Positions 1-9,000 of a DNA stretch of 64,000 nucleotides are shown here, piece after piece; the stretch's first letter is position 1; every line of letters begins with the position of its first letter. This stretch comes from SIG299 sp045531955 (lineage in GTDB: Bacteria > Bacillota > Clostridia > Lachnospirales > Lachnospiraceae). The stretch covers positions 124,001-188,000 of the forward strand of contig JAZSFC010000043.1 of NCBI GenBank assembly GCA_045531955.1, written 5' to 3'. The position numbers were made by a program, and so were the translations under genes. The notes beneath the pieces were generated by a model, which made no database searches, had not been told where the DNA came from, and saw only the letters and a list, made by a program, of their open reading frames with translations.

Positions 1-880
1 CTATTGTATACGCATTGTCAAAGGCATCTGAATTATCAAAAGATAAGTCAAAATCAATAAAATCAGTCGGGTCTAACGGTTTATTTAACCAGGTTTCTGC
101 CGGATGAAGAACAAGTGTCGGAGCTTTTGTATCCCGAATTTGCAAAATAGATACTGCTTCTATTCCATTCACCATCAGCGTAATTTCATGCGTTCCTTCC
201 GCCATTACATTAATTGTATCAATATTTGTAACAAAAGATACATCACTTGCCGGCCGGTAGAGAAACTCTGTTGCCGCCGGAAGATCATTCCCCAATTCAA
301 TTGTTACGTTTTTTAATAAATTAATAATACAAAGCTCTGCCTCTACTTCTGTAGAATTTCCTGCATTGTCTTTTACAATAAAACGATATACTCCATTTCC
401 ATAGCTTTCTATGGCAGGCTGCGGAATACTCTCTACGGTATAAGCAGACTCGTCTGCTACTTCTACAATAAAATCTTCCGGAGTAACTCCTGAATTATAA
501 TACTCTTCTGCATACATAGTTATCTTGCGTGTTGTTACAATTGGCGCTGTAGTATCCGGAACCGGTGAGATTGATGGAACCGAATTGCCCGGATTACTTA
601 CGGATTCGGATACAATCAATTTTACCTGATAAGTAATCGGAAATACCTGAATTTTACCACTCTTTTCTCCGCAGGAAGAGGTGTCCGGTTCTTCTATCCA
701 TGTAAAAACACCTTTATCCCAGGAGTATCTGCGAAATTCATCGATAGATATTTCTTCGCCGACATTCACTGTAATTTCTTTTTTTACACGGGAAGCAACA
801 AGCACAACAAAAGAAACCACCACTACTACAAGGAGGCCAATTACAGATAATAAAATTGTAAGCAATTTGTTTCGTTTCAT
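1..880 (-). CDS. Secreted Ig-like repeat protein, C-terminus cut by window edge
   Basis: An open minus-strand frame begins at the ATG at 880 and runs off the left edge without a stop, so at least 293 residues are present. Residues about 6-29 form one hydrophobic segment after MKRNK, which looks like a signal anchor or signal peptide. A short Pro/Ser linker follows (near residue 100, VPDTTAPIV), then beta-rich repeats with Asp-Asn-Ala-Gly-Asn and DTKAP motifs typical of bacterial Ig-like/HYR-type modules. The gene lies 10 bases after the transglutaminase-like lipoprotein and shares its DTTAP repeat style, so the two are probably co-transcribed and act at the cell surface. A weak AAGGA ribosome site overlaps the upstream gene's stop. 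The missing C-terminus could hold an enzymatic domain; function unknown. Confidence 0.75.
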   Translation of the reverse strand, partial: MKRNKLLTILLSVIGLLVVVVVSFVVLVASRVKKEITVNVGEEISIDEFRRYSWDKGVFTWIEEPDTSSCGEKSGKIQVFPITYQVKLIVSESVSNPGNSVPSISPVPDTTAPIVTTRKITMYAEEYYNSGVTPEDFIVEVADESAYTVESIPQPAIESYGNGVYRFIVKDNAGNSTEVEAELCIINLLKNVTIELGNDLPAATEFLYRPASDVSFVTNIDTINVMAEGTHEITLMVNGIEAVSILQIRDTKAPTLVLHPAETWLNKPLDPTDFIDFDLSFDNSDAFDNAYTI

Positions 881-890
881 GATATTTCCT

Positions 891-1856
891 TTAGTTTAAA
901 TTTCCATCATAAATAATAGTTGTTTCCCGTTCCGGGTATAAACTTTCATCAAAAGAATAATAATTCGGCTTTTCACTATAAAAGTCTGTATATTCTTTAA
1001 TCTGGGCATCCGTCTGCATAAAACACTTATATGTGTGCCCTATCTTACGCGGACTGGAGTCACAATGATACCAACCATCTCCCAGATTTACTAAATTCCA
1101 CCAATGGTTGGAATCACCGCCAACCCTGCGTACTTCTAATGTTTCTATGCCGCACTTTTGAAGCAAAACCGTAAATGTTGCATAATACGCATAACAATCT
1201 CCTGATCGGTCATGAAGACCTTCATAAGCACCGGCATAAATTGTACTTCTGTCCCCTGCGGAATATGCATACTTTATTTTCGTTCTACACCAATTCCAGA
1301 GTTTATAGCAGGTATCCCACTTTGACATATCCTCTGTAATCAGTTCTGCGATGAGTTCCTCTGCAAGTTTATTTACTTCAGCTTCTTTTTGATCCATTAT
1401 TTTTACAGTAACCGCGATGGTTTCCTCTGTAACATTTCCGGCTGCATCTGTTGCTCTGTAAATAACCTGATATACACCTGCAGTATCTAAATCCACTGTA
1501 GAAGCATCTATTTCCAAGGTTACATCAAGATCTGTATCATCAGAAACGATTACTCCTTTTTTGTAAGAAACAGTTTCTCCCGCATATACTTCTTTATCAC
1601 TTAATCCTTCAATAACCGGAGCTGTAGTGTCCGGAACCGGTGTCGGACTTGGTGTTGCGGTTGGTTCAGGTGTAACTGTAGGCTTGGGAGTTACCGTAGG
1701 TGAAACAATTGCCGGCTGTTCTGTTACTTCAGGTGAAGGTGTTTCGGTTACATTAAATAATTCTATGCTGTTTAATTCTTCTGTTTGTCCTGTATTATTC
1801 TGACACCCGCATAAAAAAATAAGCGTCAGTATCCATAATAATACTCTTGTCTTCAT
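891..1856 (-). CDS. Lipoprotein with Ig-like domain and transglutaminase-like domain
   Basis: The protein is about 321 residues. It starts with a lipoprotein signal (MKTRV, hydrophobic core, then LCGC with Cys as the lipidated residue). A Thr/Pro/Glu-rich linker of about 45 residues comes next, then one Ig-like domain (DTTAPVIEGL onward, ending in DAAGNVTEETI). The C-terminal half is a transglutaminase/cysteine-protease-like fold with a visible Cys-His-Asp triad: GDCYAYY, SNHWWNLV and WYHCDSSP. A longer frame reaches 1973, but that extension overlaps a strong promoter at 1896-1924; the ATG at 1856 has AGGAG eight bases upstream, so I use it. The likely role is cell-surface peptide cross-linking or hydrolysis; the substrate is unknown. 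Confidence 0.8.
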   Translation of the reverse strand: MKTRVLLWILTLIFLCGCQNNTGQTEELNSIELFNVTETPSPEVTEQPAIVSPTVTPKPTVTPEPTATPSPTPVPDTTAPVIEGLSDKEVYAGETVSYKKGVIVSDDTDLDVTLEIDASTVDLDTAGVYQVIYRATDAAGNVTEETIAVTVKIMDQKEAEVNKLAEELIAELITEDMSKWDTCYKLWNWCRTKIKYAYSAGDRSTIYAGAYEGLHDRSGDCYAYYATFTVLLQKCGIETLEVRRVGGDSNHWWNLVNLGDGWYHCDSSPRKIGHTYKCFMQTDAQIKEYTDFYSEKPNYYSFDESLYPERETTIIYDGNLN

Positions 1857-1895
1857 TTGTCGTTCTCCTTTGTAAAGCATAACAAACCAAAGTAA

Positions 1896-1924
1896 ATAAT
1901 AGCACAGTGTCCAAATTATGTCAA
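1896..1924 (-). promoter_or_regulatory. Sigma-A-type promoter for the transglutaminase/Ig-like gene pair
   Basis: On the minus strand TTGACA (1919-1924) and TATTAT (1896-1901) are separated by exactly 17 bases. This is a near-consensus housekeeping promoter placed about 40 bases before the lipoprotein ATG at 1856. It separates this pair from the upstream recX gene and supports the shorter start of the lipoprotein. Confidence 0.7.
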
Positions 1925-1935
1925 ACCATCCGGGT

Positions 1936-2421
1936 TTACATTTGAAGCATTTTCCGAATCTTTTCCGAATCAAAACCTTTTCGGTATAATTTAACAGCCA
2001 CCTTCTGCTTTTCTTCGTAAGTCATCTCTTCTAACATACTTTCTGTAACCTGATATTTTCGCATATAACGCGCGATTGCCAGTTCTTCTTGCGCAACACC
2101 ATCTTCATTTATATAATTTTCTTCTAAAGCAAGCAAAATATCATCCTCATTGATTCCTTTTTGCTTTAATAAAAACTCTAATTCCCGTTTACTTTTATAT
2201 TCTTTCTTACTACGTACATAATTTCCGGCCACCCTGACATCGTCTAAATAGTGATAACTATCCACATAAGAAATTATTTGTTCTGTCAAATTCTCATCAT
2301 ATCCGTCTTTTTTGAGGCGATTCCACAATTCTTTTCTGGAATAGTCTTTTCTTTCCAGTAAACGGAGGGCACGCTTTTTCCCTTTTATTAAAAGTTCTTT
2401 TTCATCCAATTCTTTTTCCAT
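1936..2421 (-). CDS. recX: Regulatory protein RecX
   Basis: About 161 residues, mostly helical and charged, with the tandem three-helix pattern of RecX (ALRLLERKDYSRKELWNRL, then VDSYHYLDDVRVAGNYV). RecX binds RecA filaments and modulates, usually inhibits, recombinase and co-protease activity. The gene follows recA, its usual neighbour. The frame opens at a TTG at 2427, but GGAG sits eight bases before the ATG at 2421, so I choose that start. A palindromic terminator-like hairpin lies between recA and recX, so recX is probably expressed by partial read-through from the SOS-regulated recA promoter. Confidence 0.9.
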   Translation of the reverse strand: MEKELDEKELLIKGKKRALRLLERKDYSRKELWNRLKKDGYDENLTEQIISYVDSYHYLDDVRVAGNYVRSKKEYKSKRELEFLLKQKGINEDDILLALEENYINEDGVAQEELAIARYMRKYQVTESMLEEMTYEEKQKVAVKLYRKGFDSEKIRKMLQM

Positions 2422-2472
2422 ATCCAAGTCTCCAATTATAAGTTTTTTTATATAATAACTTTATACACAAAA

Positions 2473-2500
2473 ACTGCCACAGGAAATTTCCTGTGGCAGT
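2473..2500 (-). terminator. Perfect 28-base palindrome between recA and recX, probable leaky terminator
   Basis: ACTGCCACAGGAAA is followed directly by its exact complement, giving a 14-base-pair self-complementary sequence. On the minus strand it is followed by TTTTGTGTATAA, a short and interrupted U-tract. This suits partial termination after recA and read-through into recX. Confidence 0.6.
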
Positions 2501-2533
2501 GAAATGAACCATATATCATTTTAGTTATAGTAT

Positions 2534-3562
2534 TTATTCTTCTGCCCCATTCTTTAATGCTGCGGAAACAGGAAGATTATACTTTTCACGAACTCTATTT
2601 TCTACTTCTTCCATAACTTCCGGATTTTCTTTTAAGTAGATTTTAGCATTCTCACGGCCCTGACCAATTTTGGCATCATTATAAGCGAACCATGCACCGC
2701 TCTTTACAATGATATTTTCATTAGCGGCCAAATCAAGGATATCTCCTTCTTTTGAAATGCCTTTACCAAACATAATGTCAAATTCTGCTTCTTTAAAAGG
2801 CGGAGCTACTTTGTTTTTAACAACTTTAATACGGGTACGACTGCCTACTACTTCACCGGCCACCTTTAAAGACTCTATTCTTCTGACATCTAAACGTACG
2901 GAAGAATAAAATTTTAACGCACGGCCACCGGTAGTTGTTTCCGGATTGCCAAACATTACACCAACCTTTTCACGGAGCTGGTTAATAAATATAACCACGC
3001 AGTTGGAACGGCTGATGGCTGCGGTAAGCTTTCTTAATGCCTGAGACATCAGTCTTGCCTGAAGACCAACATGGGAATCACCCATATCACCTTCGATTTC
3101 TGCCTTTGGAACCAAAGCGGCTACAGAGTCTACGATAACAATGTCAATAGCTCCGGAACGAACCATAGTTTCGGTAATTTCCAGTGCCTGCTCACCGTTA
3201 TCTGGCTGGGAAATATATAAATTTTCAATATCTACCCCGATATTTTTTGCATAAACAGGGTCAAGTGCATGTTCTGCATCAATAAAACCGGCAATACCGC
3301 CACGTTTTTGGATTTCTGCCACCATATGTAAAGCAACTGTAGTTTTACCACTGGATTCCGGCCCGTAAATTTCTATAATACGACCCTTTGGAATACCGCC
3401 TACACCAAGGGCAATATCCAAACTTAAGGAACCGGTAGGCACTGCTTCTACATTCATGTGAGCAGCACTGTCACCCAGCTTCATAACAGAACCTTTACCA
3501 TACTGCTTTTCAATTTGTCCTAATGCGGACTCTAACGCTTTTAACTTATCACTATCTGCCAT
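2534..3562 (-). CDS. recA: Recombinase RecA
   Basis: 342 residues, the normal length. RecA forms ATP-dependent filaments on single-stranded DNA, catalyses strand exchange and triggers LexA self-cleavage. Visible signatures are the Walker A motif GPESSGKTT at about residues 67-75, the Walker B strand IVIVDSVAAL, the L1/L2 regions (MSQALRKL; FINQLREK with FGNPETTTGG) and an acidic C-terminus. GGAGGAG precedes the ATG. The upstream region carries a near-consensus promoter and two LexA-type boxes, so SOS control is expected. recX lies downstream. Confidence 0.98.
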   Translation of the reverse strand: MADSDKLKALESALGQIEKQYGKGSVMKLGDSAAHMNVEAVPTGSLSLDIALGVGGIPKGRIIEIYGPESSGKTTVALHMVAEIQKRGGIAGFIDAEHALDPVYAKNIGVDIENLYISQPDNGEQALEITETMVRSGAIDIVIVDSVAALVPKAEIEGDMGDSHVGLQARLMSQALRKLTAAISRSNCVVIFINQLREKVGVMFGNPETTTGGRALKFYSSVRLDVRRIESLKVAGEVVGSRTRIKVVKNKVAPPFKEAEFDIMFGKGISKEGDILDLAANENIIVKSGAWFAYNDAKIGQGRENAKIYLKENPEVMEEVENRVREKYNLPVSAALKNGAEE

Positions 3563-3595
3563 ATTATTATACTCCTCCGTATCGAACGTATTTTC

Positions 3596-3609
3596 CGAAC
3601 CTCTGTTCT
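3596..3609 (-). promoter_or_regulatory. LexA (SOS) box, promoter-proximal
   Basis: CGAACCTCTGTTCT contains the inverted pair GAAC-N4-GTTC, the core of the Gram-positive LexA operator. It sits just downstream of the recA -10 element (3611-3616), over the expected transcription start, where bound LexA would block initiation. Confidence 0.7.
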
Positions 3610-3610
3610 G

Positions 3611-3639
3611 ATATTACTTCATTTTTCTTCATTTGTCAA
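3611..3639 (-). promoter_or_regulatory. recA promoter (sigma-A type)
   Basis: On the minus strand a perfect TTGACA (3634-3639) is 17 bases from TAATAT (3611-3616). The promoter is bracketed by two LexA-type boxes and lies about 50 bases before the recA ATG. Confidence 0.8.
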
Positions 3640-3648
3640 TAGGTTATT

Positions 3649-3662
3649 CGAATTTTTGTTCG
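3649..3662 (-). promoter_or_regulatory. LexA-like (SOS) box, upstream of -35
   Basis: CGAATTTTTGTTCG matches the LexA operator CGAAC-N4-GTTCG with one core change (T for C in the left half site). It lies ten bases upstream of the recA -35 element and could cooperate with the proximal box. Confidence 0.55.
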
Positions 3663-3734
3663 ATTTTATTCTGTATGCCATGTTGTCTATTTGTTTTGGG
3701 AATATAAACAGTTTAACAAATCTAAATCATAAAT

Positions 3735-3786
3735 ACAAGCAAACAAAACAAAAAACCTGTGCTTTTCCATGTAGAAAAACACAGGC
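3735..3786 (-). terminator. Intrinsic terminator after ilvA
   Basis: A 12-base stem with one mismatch (CCTGTGCTTTTC pairing GAAAAACACAGG, 3756-3786) is followed on the minus strand by TTTTTTGTTTTGTTT. It ends the rnc-smc-ftsY-ilvA unit and insulates it from the recA promoter. Confidence 0.8.
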
Positions 3787-3810
3787 AATTTTTGTGAATT
3801 ATGTATAGTT

Positions 3811-5025
3811 TTAGAATCCCTTCGGCTGGGTTACCTTTGGGTCATAGCCCTGGGCACGCAAAGCTTTAATAATCTTATCTTTATGCTCATGACCAAATGC
3901 TTCCATGGTAATCGTCAGTTCTACCGCACTGTTACGGTTAATGCTGACAAACTGGTTGTGGTCCAGACGAATAACATTACCCTGATTTTCTGCAATAATG
4001 CTGGCAACATTAACAAGTTCACCTGGCTTATCCGGAAGAAGTACGGACAGTGTAAAAATTCTCCCTCTCTGAATCAAACCGTGCTGAACAACAGAAGACA
4101 CGGTAATGACGTCCATATTACCGCCGGAAAGTACGGCAACTACTTTCTTATTTTCTGCATCCAAATGCTTTAATGCCGCAACTGTGAGAAGACCGGAGTT
4201 TTCTACTACCATCTTATGATTCTCCAGCATATCAAGGAAAGAAACAACCAGTTCGCTGTCATCGATAGTGATAATTTCATCCACATTTTCTTTAATAAAT
4301 GGGAAAATCTTGGCACCCGGAGTTTTCACAGCGGTACCGTCCGCAATAGTATCCACACTAGGTAAGGTGACAACTTCACCCTTACGTAAAGATTCCTGCA
4401 TACAGTTCGCTCCCATAGGTTCTACACCGATAACACGGATCTTAGGATTTAACAACTTTGCCAGTGTGGAAATGCCGGCAAGAAGTCCGCCACCGCCAAC
4501 CGGAACAAGAATAATATCTACCGTTGGTAAATCCTGAAGGATTTCCATGGCAATGGAGCCCTGACCGGTAGCCACGGTTTCATCATCAAACGGATGAATA
4601 AAGGTCATTCCTTCTTTTTCTGCTAAATCCATGGCATATGCGCATGCTTCATCATAAACATTACCGTATAAAACCACTTCAGCACCGTAGCTCTTGGTGC
4701 GGTTTACTTTAATTAAAGGTGTTGTTGTAGGCATTACAATGATTGCCCTGCAGCCAAACTTCTTTGCCGCATATGCAACGCCCTGGGCATGATTACCGGC
4801 AGATGCGGTAATTAAGCCTTTTGTTCTTTCTTCCTTTGAAAGTGTACTTACTTTGTAATAAGCACCTCGGATTTTGTATGCACCGGTTACCTGCATATTT
4901 TCCGGTTTTAAATATACCTTATTTCCGGTCATTTCGGAAAGGTAGGCACTGTGAACCAGCTTAGTCTTATTCGTGACCTTCTTTACTACCTCCGAAGCTT
5001 CTTCAAACTTTTCTAATGTCATCAT
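3811..5025 (-). CDS. ilvA: Threonine ammonia-lyase with ACT domain
   Basis: About 404 residues. This pyridoxal-phosphate enzyme deaminates L-threonine (and serine) to 2-oxobutyrate, feeding isoleucine synthesis or threonine catabolism. The PLP lysine is in GAYKIRGA near residue 51, the phosphate-binding glycine loop is VGGGGLLAG, and a C-terminal ACT domain starts at about residue 325 (TLSVLLPDKPGELVNVAS). The length and single ACT domain fit the medium form rather than the two-ACT E. coli IlvA, so tdcB-type naming is also possible. The start at 5025 (or the adjacent 5022) comes one base after the ftsY stop, implying translational coupling. A longer frame to 5073 would overlap ftsY by 47 bases and is rejected. 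Confidence 0.9.
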   Translation of the reverse strand: MMTLEKFEEASEVVKKVTNKTKLVHSAYLSEMTGNKVYLKPENMQVTGAYKIRGAYYKVSTLSKEERTKGLITASAGNHAQGVAYAAKKFGCRAIIVMPTTTPLIKVNRTKSYGAEVVLYGNVYDEACAYAMDLAEKEGMTFIHPFDDETVATGQGSIAMEILQDLPTVDIILVPVGGGGLLAGISTLAKLLNPKIRVIGVEPMGANCMQESLRKGEVVTLPSVDTIADGTAVKTPGAKIFPFIKENVDEIITIDDSELVVSFLDMLENHKMVVENSGLLTVAALKHLDAENKKVVAVLSGGNMDVITVSSVVQHGLIQRGRIFTLSVLLPDKPGELVNVASIIAENQGNVIRLDHNQFVSINRNSAVELTITMEAFGHEHKDKIIKALRAQGYDPKVTQPKGF

Positions 5026-5026
5026 G

Positions 5027-5977
5027 TTATTCTCTGTCCCCTTCCTCTGCAGCAATTCCGTCAAACAATGCATCTACAAACGCATCCGGATTAAATTTCT
5101 GCAAGTCTTCCATGTGTTCCCCAACACCGATATACTTTACCGGAACCCCAAGTTCCGCCTGAATGGCAAGGGCAATACCTCCCTTGGCAGTACCATCCAG
5201 TTTTGTAAGAATAATACCGTCAATTGCCGCTGCTGCATTAAATTCCTTTGCCTGAACCAATGCATTCTGCCCGGTTGTTCCGTCTAATACCACCATAGTT
5301 TCCCTATGACATCCCGGATACTCCCGTTCAATGACACGGTCAATCTTTTTTAATTCTTCCATCAGGTTCTTCTTGTTATGAAGACGGCCTGCCGTATCGC
5401 AAAGAAGTACATCTGTATTTCTTGCCTTTGCAGCAGTAACTGCATCAAATACTACTGCGGCAGGGTCAGAGCCTTCTTTTTGTGCAATAATTTCCACTTC
5501 TGCACGGTGAGCCCATTCCGTAAGCTGTTCAATCGCTGCTGCTCGGAATGTATCTGCAGCAGCAACCAGTACCTTTTTGCCGTCAGCCTTTAACTGACCT
5601 GCCAATTTGCCGATAGATGTGGTTTTACCCACACCGTTTACACCGATTAATAATACCACAGACTTTTTATTTTCAAAGTCGTAAGCATCTTCCGGTACCG
5701 ACATTTGCTCTTTCATACTGTCCATCAGAAGTTTTCTGCATTCGGAAGGATCCTTTGTCTTTGTTTCTTTGACCTTTTCTTTTAAATTATCAATAATTTT
5801 TGTAGTGGCATTGATACCCACATCCGACATAATCAGAATTTCTTCCAGTTCTTCGTAAAAATCATCATCAATGGCAGAAAAGCCTTTGAAAATAGAATCA
5901 ATACCGGATACAATACTGTTTCTTGTTTTACTTAAGCCTTCGGAAAGTCTTTTAAAAAAACCTTTTCTTTCTCCCAT
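5027..5977 (-). CDS. ftsY: Signal recognition particle receptor FtsY
   Basis: 316 residues. FtsY is the membrane-associated SRP receptor GTPase that docks ribosome-nascent chains with Ffh at the SecYEG translocon. The NG domain is complete: G1 GVNGVGKTT at about 112-120, then ADTFRAAAIEQL, DTAGRL and TKLDGTAKGG. The acidic A domain is very short (about 20 residues), as in many Firmicutes. AAGGAGG lies just before the ATG. It sits 23 bases after smc, the usual rnc-smc-ftsY order. Confidence 0.97.
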   Translation of the reverse strand: MGERKGFFKRLSEGLSKTRNSIVSGIDSIFKGFSAIDDDFYEELEEILIMSDVGINATTKIIDNLKEKVKETKTKDPSECRKLLMDSMKEQMSVPEDAYDFENKKSVVLLIGVNGVGKTTSIGKLAGQLKADGKKVLVAAADTFRAAAIEQLTEWAHRAEVEIIAQKEGSDPAAVVFDAVTAAKARNTDVLLCDTAGRLHNKKNLMEELKKIDRVIEREYPGCHRETMVVLDGTTGQNALVQAKEFNAAAAIDGIILTKLDGTAKGGIALAIQAELGVPVKYIGVGEHMEDLQKFNPDAFVDALFDGIAAEEGDRE

Positions 5978-6000
5978 GAATCCTCCTTGTTTTTTTAAAC

Positions 6001-9000
6001 CTATTTATCCAGCTCATCTTCCAAAAGATTTACTGATACCAAAGTAGATACACCCTTTTCCTGCATGGTTATACCATACAAAATATCCGCAGCCGCCATG
6101 GTACCACGACGATGGGTAATTACAATAAACTGTGTATTCTTTGTCAGTTTATGCAAATACTTTGCATATCTTCCTACGTTAGAGTCATCCAGCGCCGCCT
6201 CAATTTCATCAAGAAGTGCAAACGGCGATGGCTTCAAATTCTGGATAGCAAATAATAATGCAATTGCCGTTAATGCCTTTTCACCACCAGATAACTGCAT
6301 CATGTTCTGAAGCTTCTTTCCCGGAGGTTGAGCGATGATTCGGATACCTGCGGTAAGAACGTCTTCGTCCTCCATTAATTCCAGTGTACCCTGACCACCG
6401 CCAAAGAGTTCACGGAATACCACATCAAACTGAGCCTTAATAGCAGCAAACTTCTCTTCAAACTGTTTTCTCATTTCGCTGTCTAACTGCTCAATAATCT
6501 TCATAAGGGCAGCTTCCGCTTCCATAAGATCGTTTCTCTGGTTATTGTAAAGTTCGTATCGTTCCGAAAGATTTTTATAATCTTCAATAGCGTTTACATT
6601 AACATCACCAAGTGCTTTGATACCGGCCTTAATGTCACCGATTTCTTTGCGGATACCGGTATAGGCAGGAAGATTTTCATCACGGAATTCCTTCGCAGAC
6701 TCTACGGTTACACCATACTCTTCCCACATATAGTTTGCCTGATTGTTCATGGTTTCCTGCAGTTTTTCCAGCTGTGCGGATAAACGGAAGGAATCCTTAT
6801 CCAAATCTGAAATATGCTTGGAAAGTTCTTCCCGTTTAGAGAAGAAATTCTTGTTTTCTTTAGATATTTCTTCTTTCTTTGCCTCCAGTAATTCCAGGGA
6901 CTTTTCCAGTTCTGCAACAGTTTCCGTCCAGGTAGCCATATTCTGCTTTGCTGTTTCAATTCCCTGTTCCTGCTCAGCAATTTGTTCTTTTGCAGAGCTG
7001 TTTTCTTCCTTCAGAATTTTCTGTTCTCTGTCTAAACGTTCTATTTCCGCCAAAATACGGTTTCTGTTCTCGTTAACGAACTGAAGGTTCTTTTCCAGAC
7101 CGGCACATTCTAAAACAAGCCCCGCATGCTCTTCGGAAAGCTTTTCTTCTATCGCACGATTACGCTCCATGGATAAAGTGCAGACTTCCGTCTTTTTCTT
7201 TGCATCTTCCATGGCAGCTTCATTTTTACTGATTTGATCACGTAATTCTTTAGCTCCGGACATGTTGTCACGGTTTTTACTTTCCAAACTGCTTACTTCC
7301 TGCTCAATCAGTTTGTAGCTTTCCTTTAACTTATTCAGTTGCTCTTCCGCCGCGGAAAGATTCATCCGGGTAGTATTCTGCTCCAAATAAAGTTCCTGCA
7401 GACCTTCCCGTTCGGAAACAATATCTTTTGCGATTTTTTCTCGTTCTACGCGAATAGAATCACGTTCTTTCGCGTATTCTGATACTTTTTTTCTGCAATC
7501 CTCTATCTTCTTTTCCAAATCCTCCATTTCTCTGCGGCGTCCCAGTAAATTACTGTTATTCTTATACGCACCACCGGAAATGGATCCGCCCGGACTTAAC
7601 AGTTCACCATCTAAGGTTACAATACGAAGTGTATAATTATATTTCTTTGCAAGAGCTGCTGCATTATCCATGGTATCTGCCACAAGGATTCTGCCTACCA
7701 AATACTTTACAAGCTCTTCATACTCTTTTTCCACACGTACCAGAGTATGGGCATATCCAATTACTCCCGGCTCTTTTGCCGCCTGCTCCTGATTCTGTCC
7801 AAGTGCTTTGGAAGTAATACTGGTTAGCGGAAGGAAGGTGGCACGTCCCAGCTTATTTTCTTTTAAATAGGTTACCATCTTTTTCGCTGTTGATTCATCT
7901 TTGGTAACAATATTCTGGATACTTCCGCCCAGCGCAATTTCCATAGCAGTTTCATATTTGGAATCCACTTTAATAATATCTGCAACAACACCGATGATTC
8001 CGGGGGTATCGTTTTTACGTTCCATCACCTTACGGATAGCATTTCCATAACCGTCATAGCGCTCCGTCAGATTACGCAAGGACTCTAATTTGGAAGCTTC
8101 CTGAATTCGAAGACGTTCCGTCTGCTCTATAGCTGCAGTCGTATCTGCTGCTTTTTGCTTCCATTCTGCGGCGGTTTCTTCCAACTCAGCAATTTTATCA
8201 CGGGAAGCCTGAATTTGTTCTGTAATTTCCTTGTGTGCTTTTTTACACTTTTCTACTTCTTTTTCATATCCTGCTTCTTCCGATTTGTGAAGTAAAATTT
8301 TCTGTGTCAGCTCTGCTTTTTTCAGACTGTTCTGTTCTTCCAAAGTTACATAATGCTGAAGATTTGCTTTAATCTCTGCATTTTGATCCATACAGTCTAA
8401 AATCTGCTGATTACATTTTTCAATTGTTTTTGTATAATCTACCAGTCGTTTACGGATTTCCTGAAGTTCTTCCGCAGCATCCGTTTGCTGCTCTTGCATT
8501 TCTTCCAAAGAAGCAGAAGCCGCTTTATATTCTTTTTCATACTGAGCCAGTTCTTTTTTACGGACATCACGGTCTGCACTCAACGCTTCCTGACGCTGGT
8601 TAAAATGGCTTTCACTAAGTAACATGGAGGAAATTTTTTCCTGCATCAGCTTAATTTCGCCTTCTTTTTCCTGAATCATCATTAAGAAGCTTGTTCTCTG
8701 CTCTTTTTTGCTGTCTATATCAGCCGCATACTGCTCTAATTCCGCCTCCAGTCGCTCATATTCCTGTTTTGTGTTATCGTATGCCTTATTGCTGTCTTCC
8801 AGTTCATCTGTAACGATTTTGGCACGGGAATCAATATCGGCCCTGTTTTTTTCACTGCGTTCATACTCTAACAGGAATAAATTGATTTCCAGCTTTTTTA
8901 ACGCTTCCTTTAAGCGTAGATATTCCTTTGCTACTTCGGACTGCTTGGCAAGAGGACCTACCTGCTTTTCAATTTCAAGCAAAATATCCGTAATTCTGGA

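Noticed and set aside
1857..1973. Longer N-terminus for the transglutaminase lipoprotein
   Set aside because: It would overlap recX and the promoter at 1896-1924 and would bury the lipoprotein signal.
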